Below are positions 5,954-14,434 of a stretch of 64,000 nt of DNA, one piece after another. A program made the position numbers and the translations under genes. Each line of letters begins with the position of its first letter. Positions within the stretch are counted from its first letter, which is position 1. Under the pieces are notes generated by a model. That model was given only the letters and a program-made list of their open reading frames with translations, searched no databases and had not been told where the DNA came from. This stretch comes from an uncultured Oscillospiraceae bacterium (lineage in GTDB: Bacteria; Bacillota; Clostridia; Oscillospirales; Oscillospiraceae). Where the stretch lies: contig CANQBC010000001.1 of NCBI GenBank assembly GCA_947589225.1, forward strand, positions 124,001 to 188,000, in the 5' to 3' direction.

Positions 5954-8900
5954 TCAGTCCTCGACCAGCCTTGCGAATCTTGCAAAGATGGTGGCCGCCT
6001 GAGCGCGTGTGGCGTTGCCCTCGGGGTAAATGAACGTCTCGGAAACGCCGCCGATGATCTTCTCGCTGACCGCCCACTTAAAGGCGTCCACGGCGTAGTC
6101 GGGGATATGTCCGGCGTCCTCGAAAACGCTCAGATCGTAGTTTACAACGGGACGGCCGTAGTAGCGCCAGAGCATGGTCACGAACTGCTCGCGGGTGATG
6201 GGATCGTTGGGGAAGGATCCGTCGGATATGCCCTTCTCCATTGCCCACTCCATGCTCGCCTCGAGCCAGCGGTCGCCGCTGGCCTCCTCCACAAAGTCAT
6301 ACCTGGCCAGGAACGTCATCATCTGTCCGCGGGTGATGTCCCCCTCGGGCACGAAGGTGTTTTCGGGATAGCCGAGGATGATGCCCCGGGTATAGACGTA
6401 TTTCAGATCCTCCAAAAACCAGCTGTCGGCGGGGACGTCACTGAAGGGGGCGTACTCCTTGACGACAGGGTGACTGGGAATCTTTCCGGGGATCGGGGGG
6501 ACTGAGGGATCGGTCGGATCGGAGGGGACGTAGTGGGGGTCGGACGCGCCGCAGCGGATGCACTTGCCGTCGGCGCCGTAGCTGTGGCCCAGCGCCTCAA
6601 GGGGGGAGCCGTCGGATATGACGGCGTGGCACGTTGAGCACTTGACAAGGGGCCTTAAGCCGGCCTTCGTGCAGGTGGCCTCCTCTCCGGCGTCCTCCGT
6701 CACCGGGGTGTGACCGGTGGCGGGGAGCTCATGGGCGGGGGTCACGACCTGACCGCAGTCGTCGCATACACGGGCGAGAGCGTAACCGGCGGTCGTACAG
6801 GTGGGACTGGAGCCGGGGGTGTCGCCGGCCTGGACGCGGGTGCTGGCGTGGGTGCAGACCTTCGCCACCACGGTGGACTGATGGCTGGCAGCCTCCTCCT
6901 TCTGTACGGCGTCGGGGATGAAGGTCACGCTGAGCACGTCGTTCTTTGTGACGTCCTCGCCGGAGGTGAGGGTGAACTTGCCGTCCTTCGCGTCGATCTT
7001 CTCGCCGCCCAGGGAGACGGTGTCCAGGACAAAGCCGGCCTTCGCCTCCACGGTGAACTCAACGGACTTCTCCCCGGAGAACTTCACGTTGCCGTTTTCC
7101 CCGACGGCGTCCACGACCTTCGCGCCGTTGTTGTATTTCACAACGCCATTGGAGTCGGAAACCACCACCACGGTTTTCTCGGCGGTGGTGTTGACGGCCG
7201 CCTTTGCCTCGCTGTTTTTCTTCACAGCCACAAGCTCGAAGGGGGAGAAGGAGTCGCACAGGATGACCATGCCGTAGGGGGTGGGGATGAGGGTGATCTC
7301 GTTGACGCCCACGATGTGCTCGCCATCCCGGTGCCCTTCCTGACCGTATTGAGCGCACCGGTGCTGGCTGTCGCAGCGGGTGAAGTGGTAGGCTTTCAGC
7401 TCCACGTCGCCGTCCATGAAGTCCTCGTAGGAGACGCCGGCGGGGTAGCCCACCTGGACGCGCAGGGACTGGCCGGGCTTTAAATTCACCATGGGGCAGA
7501 TGCGGTTGAAGTTGATCTCAAATACCGAGGAGCCGATGATCTCGCCGTTCACCTGGCCGTGATCCTCGAGGTAGCCGTCAATAGCCTCGTACTCCCCGCG
7601 GTTTCCGACGCCCCGGCTCTTGTCCTCCACCACCAGCATGAGGCGCCCGTTGAAGCCGTTTTTGTTGATCTGATTGTCAAGCTTGTCGAGAGTGTCGGAA
7701 TCGGTGCCGCCGGCCGCGGCCATCTCGCGCAGATCAAGGTTCTCCGGGGCGTCCAGCAGCGTGGGCTTGCCCCACAGGTTCCAATCGATGCCCTGGGAGC
7801 GGTAGCAGGCGGGGCACAGCCCCGGAACCGCCACAGTGACGCCGAAGGAGTTGGGGAATTTGCCGGAGCGGGAGCCCACCACACCCTCGATCTGGAACAG
7901 GTACTCGGTTATATCGTCCTGCCACAGGTCGGAGGCCCGGAAGTTAAAGGCCACGCCGTTAATGGGGCAGCCTTTGGTGACGTCGCACACATGAGAGGGA
8001 GACTTTTCGGCGTTCCCGGGGCAGCCGGTCACGTCCTTCTGCCCCTCGCCGGCGCCGTAGACATAGTGCCAGACAAGGTCGCTGGAGACCTCCACGGCCG
8101 TCCCGTCGGGCATTTTGTCGCCGGGCATATCCACGTAGCCGTCCCTGTTCTTGTCAAAGGGCAGCTCCCCGGTGATCTGCGCCGTCACGGTGCCGCCGGT
8201 GCGGAGATCCTGCTGAAGGGTGGTGTAGCCGACGCGCACCTTCTGCAGACCGGCCCGCACGGTGCTGTCGGTGACCACGGCGGCGTGAGAGCCGTTGGCC
8301 GGGTGGATGAGGGCGTCGTCAAACAGCACGTCGAAGCGGTACTCATACCCCGCCACGCCCTGGGCGTTGGGAATGGGGGTCTGCCTATATACGTAGGGGG
8401 GCGCCTCGTAGCTGGAGTTGGTGTTGTAGAGCATCCCAGACTGGGCGATGATCTCGTCGTCCCCGCCGTGAAAGAAAGCCTCCTCATAGTGTTCCCCCCA
8501 GGCCTTCTGCGCTACCCACTGATCCCACTGATCGTAGTTCTGGGGCTTGCGGGTCGTCACGGCGATCTCCACGTACTCGCAGGTGCCCGTGTAGACAAAG
8601 AGGCCATTTCTCTCCGGGGAATCATAGAAATACTTGTTCGTACCCAGGATCGCCATGGCGGCGGAGCAGTAGTACCACTCGTCCATGGCGTGGAAGGTGC
8701 CGTCGGCGTGGTGGTCGTACATTTTCAGAAGGAAGTAGAAGCCCTTCTCCGCGGCCTCCGTCTGGCTCATGCCCTGAAAGGAGACCTTGAAAACGCCCGC
8801 GGGGACGTCGTCCTCCATGGAGCCGGCGCCGGCGTTGTACATGACGGTGAGGCCGTTTTCACTCTGGAAGGCGGTGGCCCCCTCGTAGCCTGTCATCTGG

Positions 8901-9976
8901 ATGTCGGGGTACTTAAACTCGAAATTGCCTGTGGACACAAAGCCGGAGGGCCGCCAGTACTGGCCGATGAGATCCTGGCCCACCAGAAGGTAGGTGGTGT
9001 TCTCCTTGCCGTCCTTGCCGTTTACGTGGTCATAGTTACGCGTCCCGTCGTAGTTTGCCGACAGCGGGTCGTCCCAGGTGGCGTCCACGGCGTACCAGCG
9101 CTGGGTGTCCCCGTCGTCGATGCGCACGCCGTTCCACATGTGATCCTCCGGCGTGCCCTTGGTCTGGAGCCCGTGGATGAGCACGCAGGGGACGCCCAGC
9201 TTCGTCAGGCACACCTGCAGCATCCGCGCGTAAGCCTCGCAGACGCCCTCGTGGGTCACCGAGGCGTAAAGCGTGCGGATGTATTTGGCGTAGTCGTCCT
9301 GGGAGCACTCGATCTCGTAGCGGTAGGTGATGCTCTCGACGATCTGGTTGTGTACCGAGCGCACCAGCGCCGCCTTCTTGTCGGCGTCGGAGTAGCCGGA
9401 CACGTTGGCGTCGGTCTTGGCCTTGGCCACAATGGCGCCGACGGCGCTGTCCACGGCGGCGATCTTCCCGCTAAGGCCGTCGATCTCCCCGCCGCCCAGC
9501 AGGTACGTCTCGCCCCTGCCCGGCCCGATAAGCACATGGTAGCCGCCGTACAGCTTCTTCTCGGTGTCCTGGGTCACCCGGAAGGTCAGATACCCCGAGT
9601 CGATCCACCAGAGCTCCGAGTGGTCAAGGTCAAGGGCGTCCTTAGCGGCGCAGAAGTCGTTGAAGAGATCCTTATTTCCCTTTATGTACTCCGCCACCTC
9701 CGCCTCGTTTATGGACTTTTCCCCATAGGAAAGCCCAATGAGGTCAATGGACTTCTTCCCCTCGTAATAGTCGGCTTTGCGGCTCCCGGAGAACTCGTCG
9801 TAAAGCTTCGTATAGATCGCCTTGGCGCGGTCGTTGAGCTGACCGTAAAAATAATTTGACTCTATCGCCTTCGGTTCAAATGACCCGGCGGCCTCCGCCG
9901 GCGGAACCAACCGCGCCGGCATGACGGTCAGAACCGTCAGCAGCGCCAAAAAGAGGCCGATCAAGCGTTTTTTCAT
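5954..9976 (-). CDS. Secreted transglutaminase-like protein with three S-layer homology domains
   Basis: A 1340-residue exported protein. A signal peptide (MKKRLIGLFLALLTVLTV, cleaved near PPAEAAG) comes first. A transglutaminase-like Cys-His-Asp region follows: THEGVCEAYARML near residue 245, PEDHMWNGV near 279 and WYAVDATWDDP near 297. A long middle part has no recognised domain. Then comes a Cys-rich stretch of repeated CTHAST, CDDCG, CSTCH and CIRCG elements, and three C-terminal SLH domains (about 1165-1340; for example FSDVPADSWFLEDLKYVYTRG) that would anchor it to cell-wall polymer. Enzymatic activity (crosslinking or protease-like) is inferred. ATG 9976 is preferred over GTG 9985 because AGGGAG lies 10 nt upstream of the ATG. 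It has a consensus promoter and a structured leader. Confidence 0.9.
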   Translation of the reverse strand: MKKRLIGLFLALLTVLTVMPARLVPPAEAAGSFEPKAIESNYFYGQLNDRAKAIYTKLYDEFSGSRKADYYEGKKSIDLIGLSYGEKSINEAEVAEYIKGNKDLFNDFCAAKDALDLDHSELWWIDSGYLTFRVTQDTEKKLYGGYHVLIGPGRGETYLLGGGEIDGLSGKIAAVDSAVGAIVAKAKTDANVSGYSDADKKAALVRSVHNQIVESITYRYEIECSQDDYAKYIRTLYASVTHEGVCEAYARMLQVCLTKLGVPCVLIHGLQTKGTPEDHMWNGVRIDDGDTQRWYAVDATWDDPLSANYDGTRNYDHVNGKDGKENTTYLLVGQDLIGQYWRPSGFVSTGNFEFKYPDIQMTGYEGATAFQSENGLTVMYNAGAGSMEDDVPAGVFKVSFQGMSQTEAAEKGFYFLLKMYDHHADGTFHAMDEWYYCSAAMAILGTNKYFYDSPERNGLFVYTGTCEYVEIAVTTRKPQNYDQWDQWVAQKAWGEHYEEAFFHGGDDEIIAQSGMLYNTNSSYEAPPYVYRQTPIPNAQGVAGYEYRFDVLFDDALIHPANGSHAAVVTDSTVRAGLQKVRVGYTTLQQDLRTGGTVTAQITGELPFDKNRDGYVDMPGDKMPDGTAVEVSSDLVWHYVYGAGEGQKDVTGCPGNAEKSPSHVCDVTKGCPINGVAFNFRASDLWQDDITEYLFQIEGVVGSRSGKFPNSFGVTVAVPGLCPACYRSQGIDWNLWGKPTLLDAPENLDLREMAAAGGTDSDTLDKLDNQINKNGFNGRLMLVVEDKSRGVGNRGEYEAIDGYLEDHGQVNGEIIGSSVFEINFNRICPMVNLKPGQSLRVQVGYPAGVSYEDFMDGDVELKAYHFTRCDSQHRCAQYGQEGHRDGEHIVGVNEITLIPTPYGMVILCDSFSPFELVAVKKNSEAKAAVNTTAEKTVVVVSDSNGVVKYNNGAKVVDAVGENGNVKFSGEKSVEFTVEAKAGFVLDTVSLGGEKIDAKDGKFTLTSGEDVTKNDVLSVTFIPDAVQKEEAASHQSTVVAKVCTHASTRVQAGDTPGSSPTCTTAGYALARVCDDCGQVVTPAHELPATGHTPVTEDAGEEATCTKAGLRPLVKCSTCHAVISDGSPLEALGHSYGADGKCIRCGASDPHYVPSDPTDPSVPPIPGKIPSHPVVKEYAPFSDVPADSWFLEDLKYVYTRGIILGYPENTFVPEGDITRGQMMTFLARYDFVEEASGDRWLEASMEWAMEKGISDGSFPNDPITREQFVTMLWRYYGRPVVNYDLSVFEDAGHIPDYAVDAFKWAVSEKIIGGVSETFIYPEGNATRAQAATIFARFARLVED

Positions 9977-10000
9977 CTCTCCCACGCTCCCTGAAAAGAC

Positions 10001-10072
10001 TTATGGTAACCTCAACGGCGACGGGCAAATCCCCATAAGTTAACATAATGTGGAGGTTACCATAACGCCGTT
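10001..10072 (-). promoter_or_regulatory. Inverted repeats with pseudoknot topology in the S-layer gene leader
   Basis: Two exact inverted repeats interlock: TTATGGTAACCTC (10001-10013) with GAGGTTACCATAA (10053-10065), and AACGGCG (10014-10020) with CGCCGTT (10066-10072). The order A-B-A'-B' is that of an H-type pseudoknot. The element lies wholly inside the predicted 5' untranslated region, between the promoter (10115-10087) and the start codon. It could be an RNA control element, or a pair of operator half-sites. Confidence 0.6.
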
Positions 10073-10086
10073 GATTTACATAACGT

Positions 10087-10115
10087 ATTATAATTCGACG
10101 CCCCACCCTTGTCAA
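10087..10115 (-). promoter_or_regulatory. Consensus promoter of the S-layer/transglutaminase gene
   Basis: On the minus strand TTGACA (10115-10110), a 17-bp spacer and TATAAT (10092-10087), a perfect match to the sigma-A consensus. It predicts a leader of roughly 100 nt. Confidence 0.88.
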
Positions 10116-10147
10116 GCTTTAAAGGGGTGAATTTTCTCTGAAATGGC

Positions 10148-10185
10148 AAAAAAATCACAGGCGTTGCCGGGAGGCCCCGCCTGTC
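10148..10185 (-). terminator. Intrinsic terminator of the two-component operon
   Basis: On the minus strand ACAGGCG and CGCCTGT form a stem followed by a seven-T run (10154-10148). It lies about 26 nt after the stop of the last gene of the operon. Confidence 0.75.
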
Positions 10186-10211
10186 AATCTGTCAAAAATC
10201 TATATAAGACA

Positions 10212-11042
10212 TTATTGCGCCGCCGAGGGGTTTGCCGCTGTCCCGGAGGGCATGTTGACGCTGATGTAGGAGACCGCGCCTTCGTACCCCAGACGCATGG
10301 GGATGGCCAGGATCCCGCCGTCCAGATCGACGTGGACGGTGGCGGCGTCAAAGTCGTCGATGCTGATGAGCAGGGTCTCCAGCTCCAGAGGGGAGAGGAA
10401 GAGGGACGCGGCCTCGTGGAACTCCTCGATCTCGGTGACGCGGGCCGCCTCCCCCTCCGGGGCGGCGCTGTCGGAACCGCCGGCGGCCTGGCTGGGGATG
10501 TCCCAGGTCTCCTTCCAGGGCAAGACGCCGCCAAAGGCGTCGTAGAGGGAGCTGCCGTCGTCGTAGACGCCGCCGTAGTCGCTGGCCAGGGACAGGGCCA
10601 GCGCCGCCCCCGTCTCGTCGTCGATGATGACCTCCCCCGTCTCGGTGGGGCCGCTCAGGGTGACCGTCCAAAGGATGGCCCCCTCGCCGGAGGCGTTGAC
10701 TCGCAGATGGGCGCGGGCGGCGCTCTCCTGGAGGACGCGGTAAAAGGGGTGGCCGAAATCGGACGCGACGTCAAGGGCACGGGAGAGGACGTCCTTCTCC
10801 TCCAAAACGCGCCCGCCCTCCAAGGGGATGGACACCGCCGACACGTCGGAGGCCAGGGTGAGCTTCTGCGTAAGGTCGAGGCTGGAGAGAAGATTCAGCT
10901 CCACCTCGTCCACCGCGACGGTCTCCGCCCGCCGGTTGAGGGCGCTGTCCCGGATAGCCAGCACCGCGCCGGGGAGGAAGAAGCTAAAGACGCACATCAG
11001 CGCCGTGGCGGCGAACAAAATGAGATTGCGCTTCTTTTTCAT
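10212..11042 (-). CDS. Exported or membrane-anchored protein of unknown function in the two-component operon
   Basis: A 276-residue protein with a basic N-terminus and one hydrophobic segment (LILFAATALMCVFSFFLPGAVLA, residues about 6-28), so it is secreted or anchored with the rest outside. No known domain is recognised. The remainder is acidic with predicted alpha/beta content; a GEVIIDDETGAALAL segment resembles the strand pattern of PepSY-like domains, but the match is weak. The ATG overlaps the stop of the histidine kinase gene by ATGA, and a terminator follows. Tight coupling suggests it senses a signal for, or is an accessory to, the kinase (inference). Confidence 0.8.
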   Translation of the reverse strand: MKKKRNLILFAATALMCVFSFFLPGAVLAIRDSALNRRAETVAVDEVELNLLSSLDLTQKLTLASDVSAVSIPLEGGRVLEEKDVLSRALDVASDFGHPFYRVLQESAARAHLRVNASGEGAILWTVTLSGPTETGEVIIDDETGAALALSLASDYGGVYDDGSSLYDAFGGVLPWKETWDIPSQAAGGSDSAAPEGEAARVTEIEEFHEAASLFLSPLELETLLISIDDFDAATVHVDLDGGILAIPMRLGYEGAVSYISVNMPSGTAANPSAAQ

Positions 11043-12424
11043 ACTCTGCCTCCGTTGAGCGTAACGGTGATGCTGGTGCCCCGGCCCTCCACGCTGCGGA
11101 TCTCCAGCGCGCCGCCGTGGAGCTTGGCGATCTCGTCGCACAGCGCCAGCCCCAGCCCCACGCCGCCCTGGGCGCGGGAGCGCGACTTGTCCACCCGGTA
11201 AAAGGCCTCGGTGATCCTGGCAAGCTCCCCTCTGGGGATGCCCCGGCCGTTGTCGGTGACGGAGACGGCGCAGCCGGTGGGCGTCATCTCGGAGATGATG
11301 AACACCGCGCCGCCGTTGTCCATGGCCTTCCGGGCGTTGTCCACGAGATTAATGAGCAGGGACTTCACAAGGTCGGGTTCCAGAAGGCACCGCCCCTCCG
11401 CCGCCCGGTAGCGGAGGGTGACGCCCTCCCTGGTGAGGCTTGGCCGCAAAAGCCGCACAACGCCGGTGACGATGGCGGAGGGGGAGGCCTCCGACAGCTC
11501 AAAGTCCCGCTTTTTCAGCATCAGGAGATCCAGAAGCTTCAGCGACAGGCTTTCAAGCCGCCGCCCCTCCGAGAAGATATAGTTGGCCGCCTCCTGCTCC
11601 TCCTCCGGGGAGAGCATCCGCCGCCGGATAAGGTCGGAGTAGCCGATGATGCTGGTCATGGGAGTCTTCAGCTCGTGGGCGAAGGAGCCCATGAACTCCG
11701 TCTGCCGCCGCGCGTTCTCCTGAAGCTCGCCTATGTTCTCCTCGAGCCTCGCGGCCATGGCGTTAAACTCGTTGGCCAGCGCCTCAAGCTCGTCGCCGCT
11801 CCTGACCTCCGCCCGGGAGCTGAGATCCCCCGCGGCGATCTGCCGGGAGGCGCGGGTCAGGCGGGTGAGCGGCCGCATCAGGAGCGCCGCCATCAGCCAC
11901 GACCCGGCCGCGCCGAGGACCACCGTCAGCACCAGGAGCCTGCGGTAGGTGGCGAGCTGTGTCTGGCGCAGCTCGTATGCCCCCGTGATATCGTGGATGA
12001 TGTAGAGGGACAGCTTCTGCCCGTTGGCCGTCAGCGCGCCGGAGATCTGCAAAAGCTGCGCGTCCCCGTCGGTGCTGTAACCGATGGCGCACTCTCCCGC
12101 CTCCGTGACAGTCTCCTGGGGCCAAAGGCCGCTTCTGTACAGGGTGCTGTCGGCGGAGCGCAGCATGATCCCGTCCCACATGTCCCGGCCCCGCTGATCC
12201 AGAATGGTCAACGCCCCCACGATATCCTCATAGTCGGTCTGGGTGCTTATGGAGTTTGCCAGCTGCAGGGTGCTCCGCACCGAGTAATACGTCCTCAACG
12301 CGGAGTCCCGCTCACTTTTGAGCGTGGCGTCGAAGGAGGCGGAGATGAGCAACGACCCGCATATGCCGAATATGAGAGCCAAAAGCGTCACCGTGGCCAG
12401 CGTCAGCTTTAACGACAGCTTCAT
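11039..12424 (-). CDS. HAMP-domain sensor histidine kinase
   Basis: A 461-residue membrane kinase. TM1 (about 8-30) and TM2 (about 161-183) flank an extracellular sensor of about 130 residues. A HAMP linker (about 181-233) is followed by the dimerisation domain with phospho-accepting His250 in SFAHELKTPMTSII. The HATPase_c domain has N box LVDNARKAM, G1 VTDNGRGIP and G2 GVGLGLALCDEIAKLHGG. It phosphorylates the response regulator encoded immediately upstream (4-nt overlap). The sensor region gives no clue to the ligand. Confidence 0.94.
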   Translation of the reverse strand: MKLSLKLTLATVTLLALIFGICGSLLISASFDATLKSERDSALRTYYSVRSTLQLANSISTQTDYEDIVGALTILDQRGRDMWDGIMLRSADSTLYRSGLWPQETVTEAGECAIGYSTDGDAQLLQISGALTANGQKLSLYIIHDITGAYELRQTQLATYRRLLVLTVVLGAAGSWLMAALLMRPLTRLTRASRQIAAGDLSSRAEVRSGDELEALANEFNAMAARLEENIGELQENARRQTEFMGSFAHELKTPMTSIIGYSDLIRRRMLSPEEEQEAANYIFSEGRRLESLSLKLLDLLMLKKRDFELSEASPSAIVTGVVRLLRPSLTREGVTLRYRAAEGRCLLEPDLVKSLLINLVDNARKAMDNGGAVFIISEMTPTGCAVSVTDNGRGIPRGELARITEAFYRVDKSRSRAQGGVGLGLALCDEIAKLHGGALEIRSVEGRGTSITVTLNGGRV

Positions 12425-13080
12425 GAGTCCGCCTCTAACCGGTAGCCTACCTTGTGGACGGAAACCAGCTTGTTCTCCCAGCCTACCTTTTTGCGCAGCC
12501 GCTGGATGTGCAGATCCACGGTTCGGCTGCCCACGTTGTAATCCCCGCCCCAGACCCGTTCGTAGATGGTCTCCCGGTAGAGGGCGGCGCCGGGGTTCCG
12601 GGCGAAGAGAAGGAGGAGGTTGTACTCCTTATTGGTCAGCGGGATCTCCTCCCCGTCCCGGGTCACCCGCATGGAGCGGGTGTCGATGCAAAGACCCGCT
12701 ATTTCGATGACGCTGGCCAGCTTATTGTAGCGCCGCAGGACGACCTCGACCCGCGCCAGAAGCTCCACGATCTCAAAGGGCTTGACAATGTAATCCTCCG
12801 CCCCGATCTTCAGCCCGTGTACCCGGTCGGAGATGTCGCTCTTGGCGGTGAGGAAGATGACCGGCACCCCCAGGGGCCTGATGTAGTCCATCAGCTCAAA
12901 CCCCGTGGCGCCGGGGAGCATGATGTCAAGGAGGATGAGGTCGAAGGTCTCCTTCTCCAAAATGTCCGCCGCCGCCAGCCCGTCGTAGACACAGGTGCAG
13001 GCGTACCCTGCCTTGGTCAGGCTCATTTTTATAAGAGTGGCGATGGGACGCTCGTCGTCAACGATCAGAATACGGATCAT
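12421..13080 (-). CDS. OmpR/PhoB-family response regulator
   Basis: A 219-residue regulator with an N-terminal receiver domain (acidic pocket Asp8-Asp9, phosphorylated Asp52 in LILLDIML, conserved Lys in DYIVKPF) and a C-terminal winged helix (SRTVDLHIQRLRKKVG recognition region). It is first in a three-gene operon with the kinase and an exported protein. ATG 13080 is chosen because GGGGAGA lies 7 nt upstream and because the receiver fold begins exactly there. Three 11-bp-spaced direct repeats upstream (13115-13143) look like a binding site for this regulator, so it probably controls its own operon and possibly the divergent HAD gene. Confidence 0.95.
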   Translation of the reverse strand: MIRILIVDDERPIATLIKMSLTKAGYACTCVYDGLAAADILEKETFDLILLDIMLPGATGFELMDYIRPLGVPVIFLTAKSDISDRVHGLKIGAEDYIVKPFEIVELLARVEVVLRRYNKLASVIEIAGLCIDTRSMRVTRDGEEIPLTNKEYNLLLLFARNPGAALYRETIYERVWGGDYNVGSRTVDLHIQRLRKKVGWENKLVSVHKVGYRLEADS

Positions 13081-13102
13081 ATCTCTGTCTCCCCGATGAT
13101 TT

Positions 13103-13143
13103 AATGTACGCAGTTTACATCTTAACTGCATCAAACCTGCATC
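13103..13143 (-). promoter_or_regulatory. Pho-box-like direct repeats and -10 before the response regulator operon
   Basis: On the minus strand GATGCAG-gttt-GATGCAG-ttaa-GATGTAA gives three 7-bp repeats with an 11-bp period (13143-13115). A TACATT -10 (13108-13103) follows, with no consensus -35. This is the layout of promoters activated by PhoB/OmpR-type regulators, where the repeats replace the -35. Confidence 0.65.
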
Positions 13144-13164
13144 ATATGACAAATTTTCCGCGTC

Positions 13165-13193
13165 TTGAATTTTCGGCGGCGCTGTATTACAAT
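13165..13193 (+). promoter_or_regulatory. Promoter of the HAD hydrolase gene
   Basis: TTGAAT (13165-13170), 17-bp spacer, TACAAT (13188-13193), about 38 bp before the ATG at 13231. The divergent regulator's repeats lie 22 bp upstream. Confidence 0.8.
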
Positions 13194-13230
13194 TATATCA
13201 AATTCTGAACGGAAACGGAAGTGGGAGAAT

Positions 13231-14085
13231 ATGAAAAACAAACGGCCTGTCGTCGCCCTCATGTACGACTTTGATAAGACTCTCTGCACCAAGGATATGC
13301 AGGAGTACTCCTTCATTCCCAACGTGGGGATGACCGCTCAGGAGTTCTGGAACGAGGCGAACACGCTGGCGCGGGAAAAGAAGATGGACGGCATCCTGGC
13401 GTATATGTACGTGATGTTGGACAAGGCCAGGGGCGCCAAGACCGTCTCCGTCCGTCGGGAGAGCTTCGTGGCCCTGGGCCGGGATCTGGAGTTCTACCCC
13501 GGCGTGGAGAGCTGGTTCGACCGCGTAAATTCCTTCGGCAGGGCGGAGGGCGTGGACGTGCGCCACTACATAATCTCGTCGGGACTCCGGGAGATCATCG
13601 AAGGATCCTCCATATACAGGCACTTCACCGAGGTGTTCGCCTGCGAATTCCTCTACGACGTGGACTCCAACCCCCTGTGGCCCAAAAATGTGGTCAATTA
13701 CACCACCAAGACCCAGTTCCTCTTCCGCGTCAACAAGGGCGTCCTGGATCTCAGCGACGACGCATCCCTCAACGACTTCACCCCGGAGGACGAGCGGCCG
13801 GTGCCCTTCCGCAATATGCTCTATATCGCCGACGGAAAGACCGACGTACCCTGCATGAAGCTGGTGCGCGTCAACGGCGGCTGCTCCATCGCCGTCTACC
13901 CCAAAAACAAAAAGGAGACCGCCGCCCAGCTGCTCCGGGACGGCCGCGCCGATTATATGCTCCCCGCCGACTACTCGGAGGGCGGCGAGCTGGAAAAGAC
14001 AGTCATGACCGTCATAAGAAAAATGGCGATCACCGACGCTCTGCGACGCAAATCCCTGGCGCAGCTGGAGAAGGCGCGCAAATGA
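13231..14085 (+). CDS. HAD-superfamily hydrolase (phosphatase-like)
   Basis: A 284-residue cytoplasmic protein with the HAD nucleophile motif MYDFDKTLC (Asp13 nucleophile, Asp15 acid/base). The motif II Ser lies in HYIISSGLREII and the late acidic motif is LYIADGKTDVPCMK, close to those of phosphoserine-phosphatase-like HADs. A long cap lies between motifs I and II. It should remove phosphate from a small molecule, but the substrate is unknown. ATG 13231 (GGGAG upstream) is used rather than a TTG that lies inside the -35 box. It overlaps the next gene by ATGA. Confidence 0.9.
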   Translation: MKNKRPVVALMYDFDKTLCTKDMQEYSFIPNVGMTAQEFWNEANTLAREKKMDGILAYMYVMLDKARGAKTVSVRRESFVALGRDLEFYPGVESWFDRVNSFGRAEGVDVRHYIISSGLREIIEGSSIYRHFTEVFACEFLYDVDSNPLWPKNVVNYTTKTQFLFRVNKGVLDLSDDASLNDFTPEDERPVPFRNMLYIADGKTDVPCMKLVRVNGGCSIAVYPKNKKETAAQLLRDGRADYMLPADYSEGGELEKTVMTVIRKMAITDALRRKSLAQLEKARK

Positions 14086-14372
14086 CGGTCTGTCAGCTTC
14101 TGCTGGCGGCGTATCTGGCCGCCGTAAATATCCTGACCTTCTGCCTCTACGCCCTGGATAAGCGCCGGGCGAAAAGACATATGTGGCGTGTCCGGGAGTC
14201 CACCCTGCTCACCTTCACCGTCCTTGGCGGCTCGCCGGGAGCGCTCCTGGCCATGCACCTTCTGCGCCACAAATCGAAGCACGCCAAATTTTATCTTACC
14301 ATCCCGACCTGCTTTTTCGTCCACGTTTTTGCTTTTACTTACCTTTTCTGGAGATTATCGCAATTTTCTTAG
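14082..14372 (+). CDS. DUF1294 small membrane protein
   Basis: A 96-residue protein with three predicted membrane segments (about 4-22, 38-58, 72-92). It carries the DUF1294 signature YALDKRRAKRHMWRVRE, then LGGSPGALLAMHLLRHKSKHAKF between the helices. The family is found in many bacteria and its function is unknown. It overlaps the HAD gene by four bases, so both are made from one mRNA. Confidence 0.9.
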   Translation: MTVCQLLLAAYLAAVNILTFCLYALDKRRAKRHMWRVRESTLLTFTVLGGSPGALLAMHLLRHKSKHAKFYLTIPTCFFVHVFAFTYLFWRLSQFS

Positions 14373-14379
14373 AAACCTC

Positions 14380-14410
14380 TTGACTGTAAACCCGCTTTAT
14401 ACCCTACACT
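14380..14410 (+). promoter_or_regulatory. MerR-type promoter with 19-bp spacer
   Basis: TTGACT (14380-14385) and TACACT (14405-14410) are separated by 19 bp rather than 17. This is the overlong spacing typical of promoters that MerR-family regulators untwist. It drives the broken MerR gene just downstream. Confidence 0.65.
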
Positions 14411-14434
14411 GTAAGTCGAAAGGAGGATGGGAAT

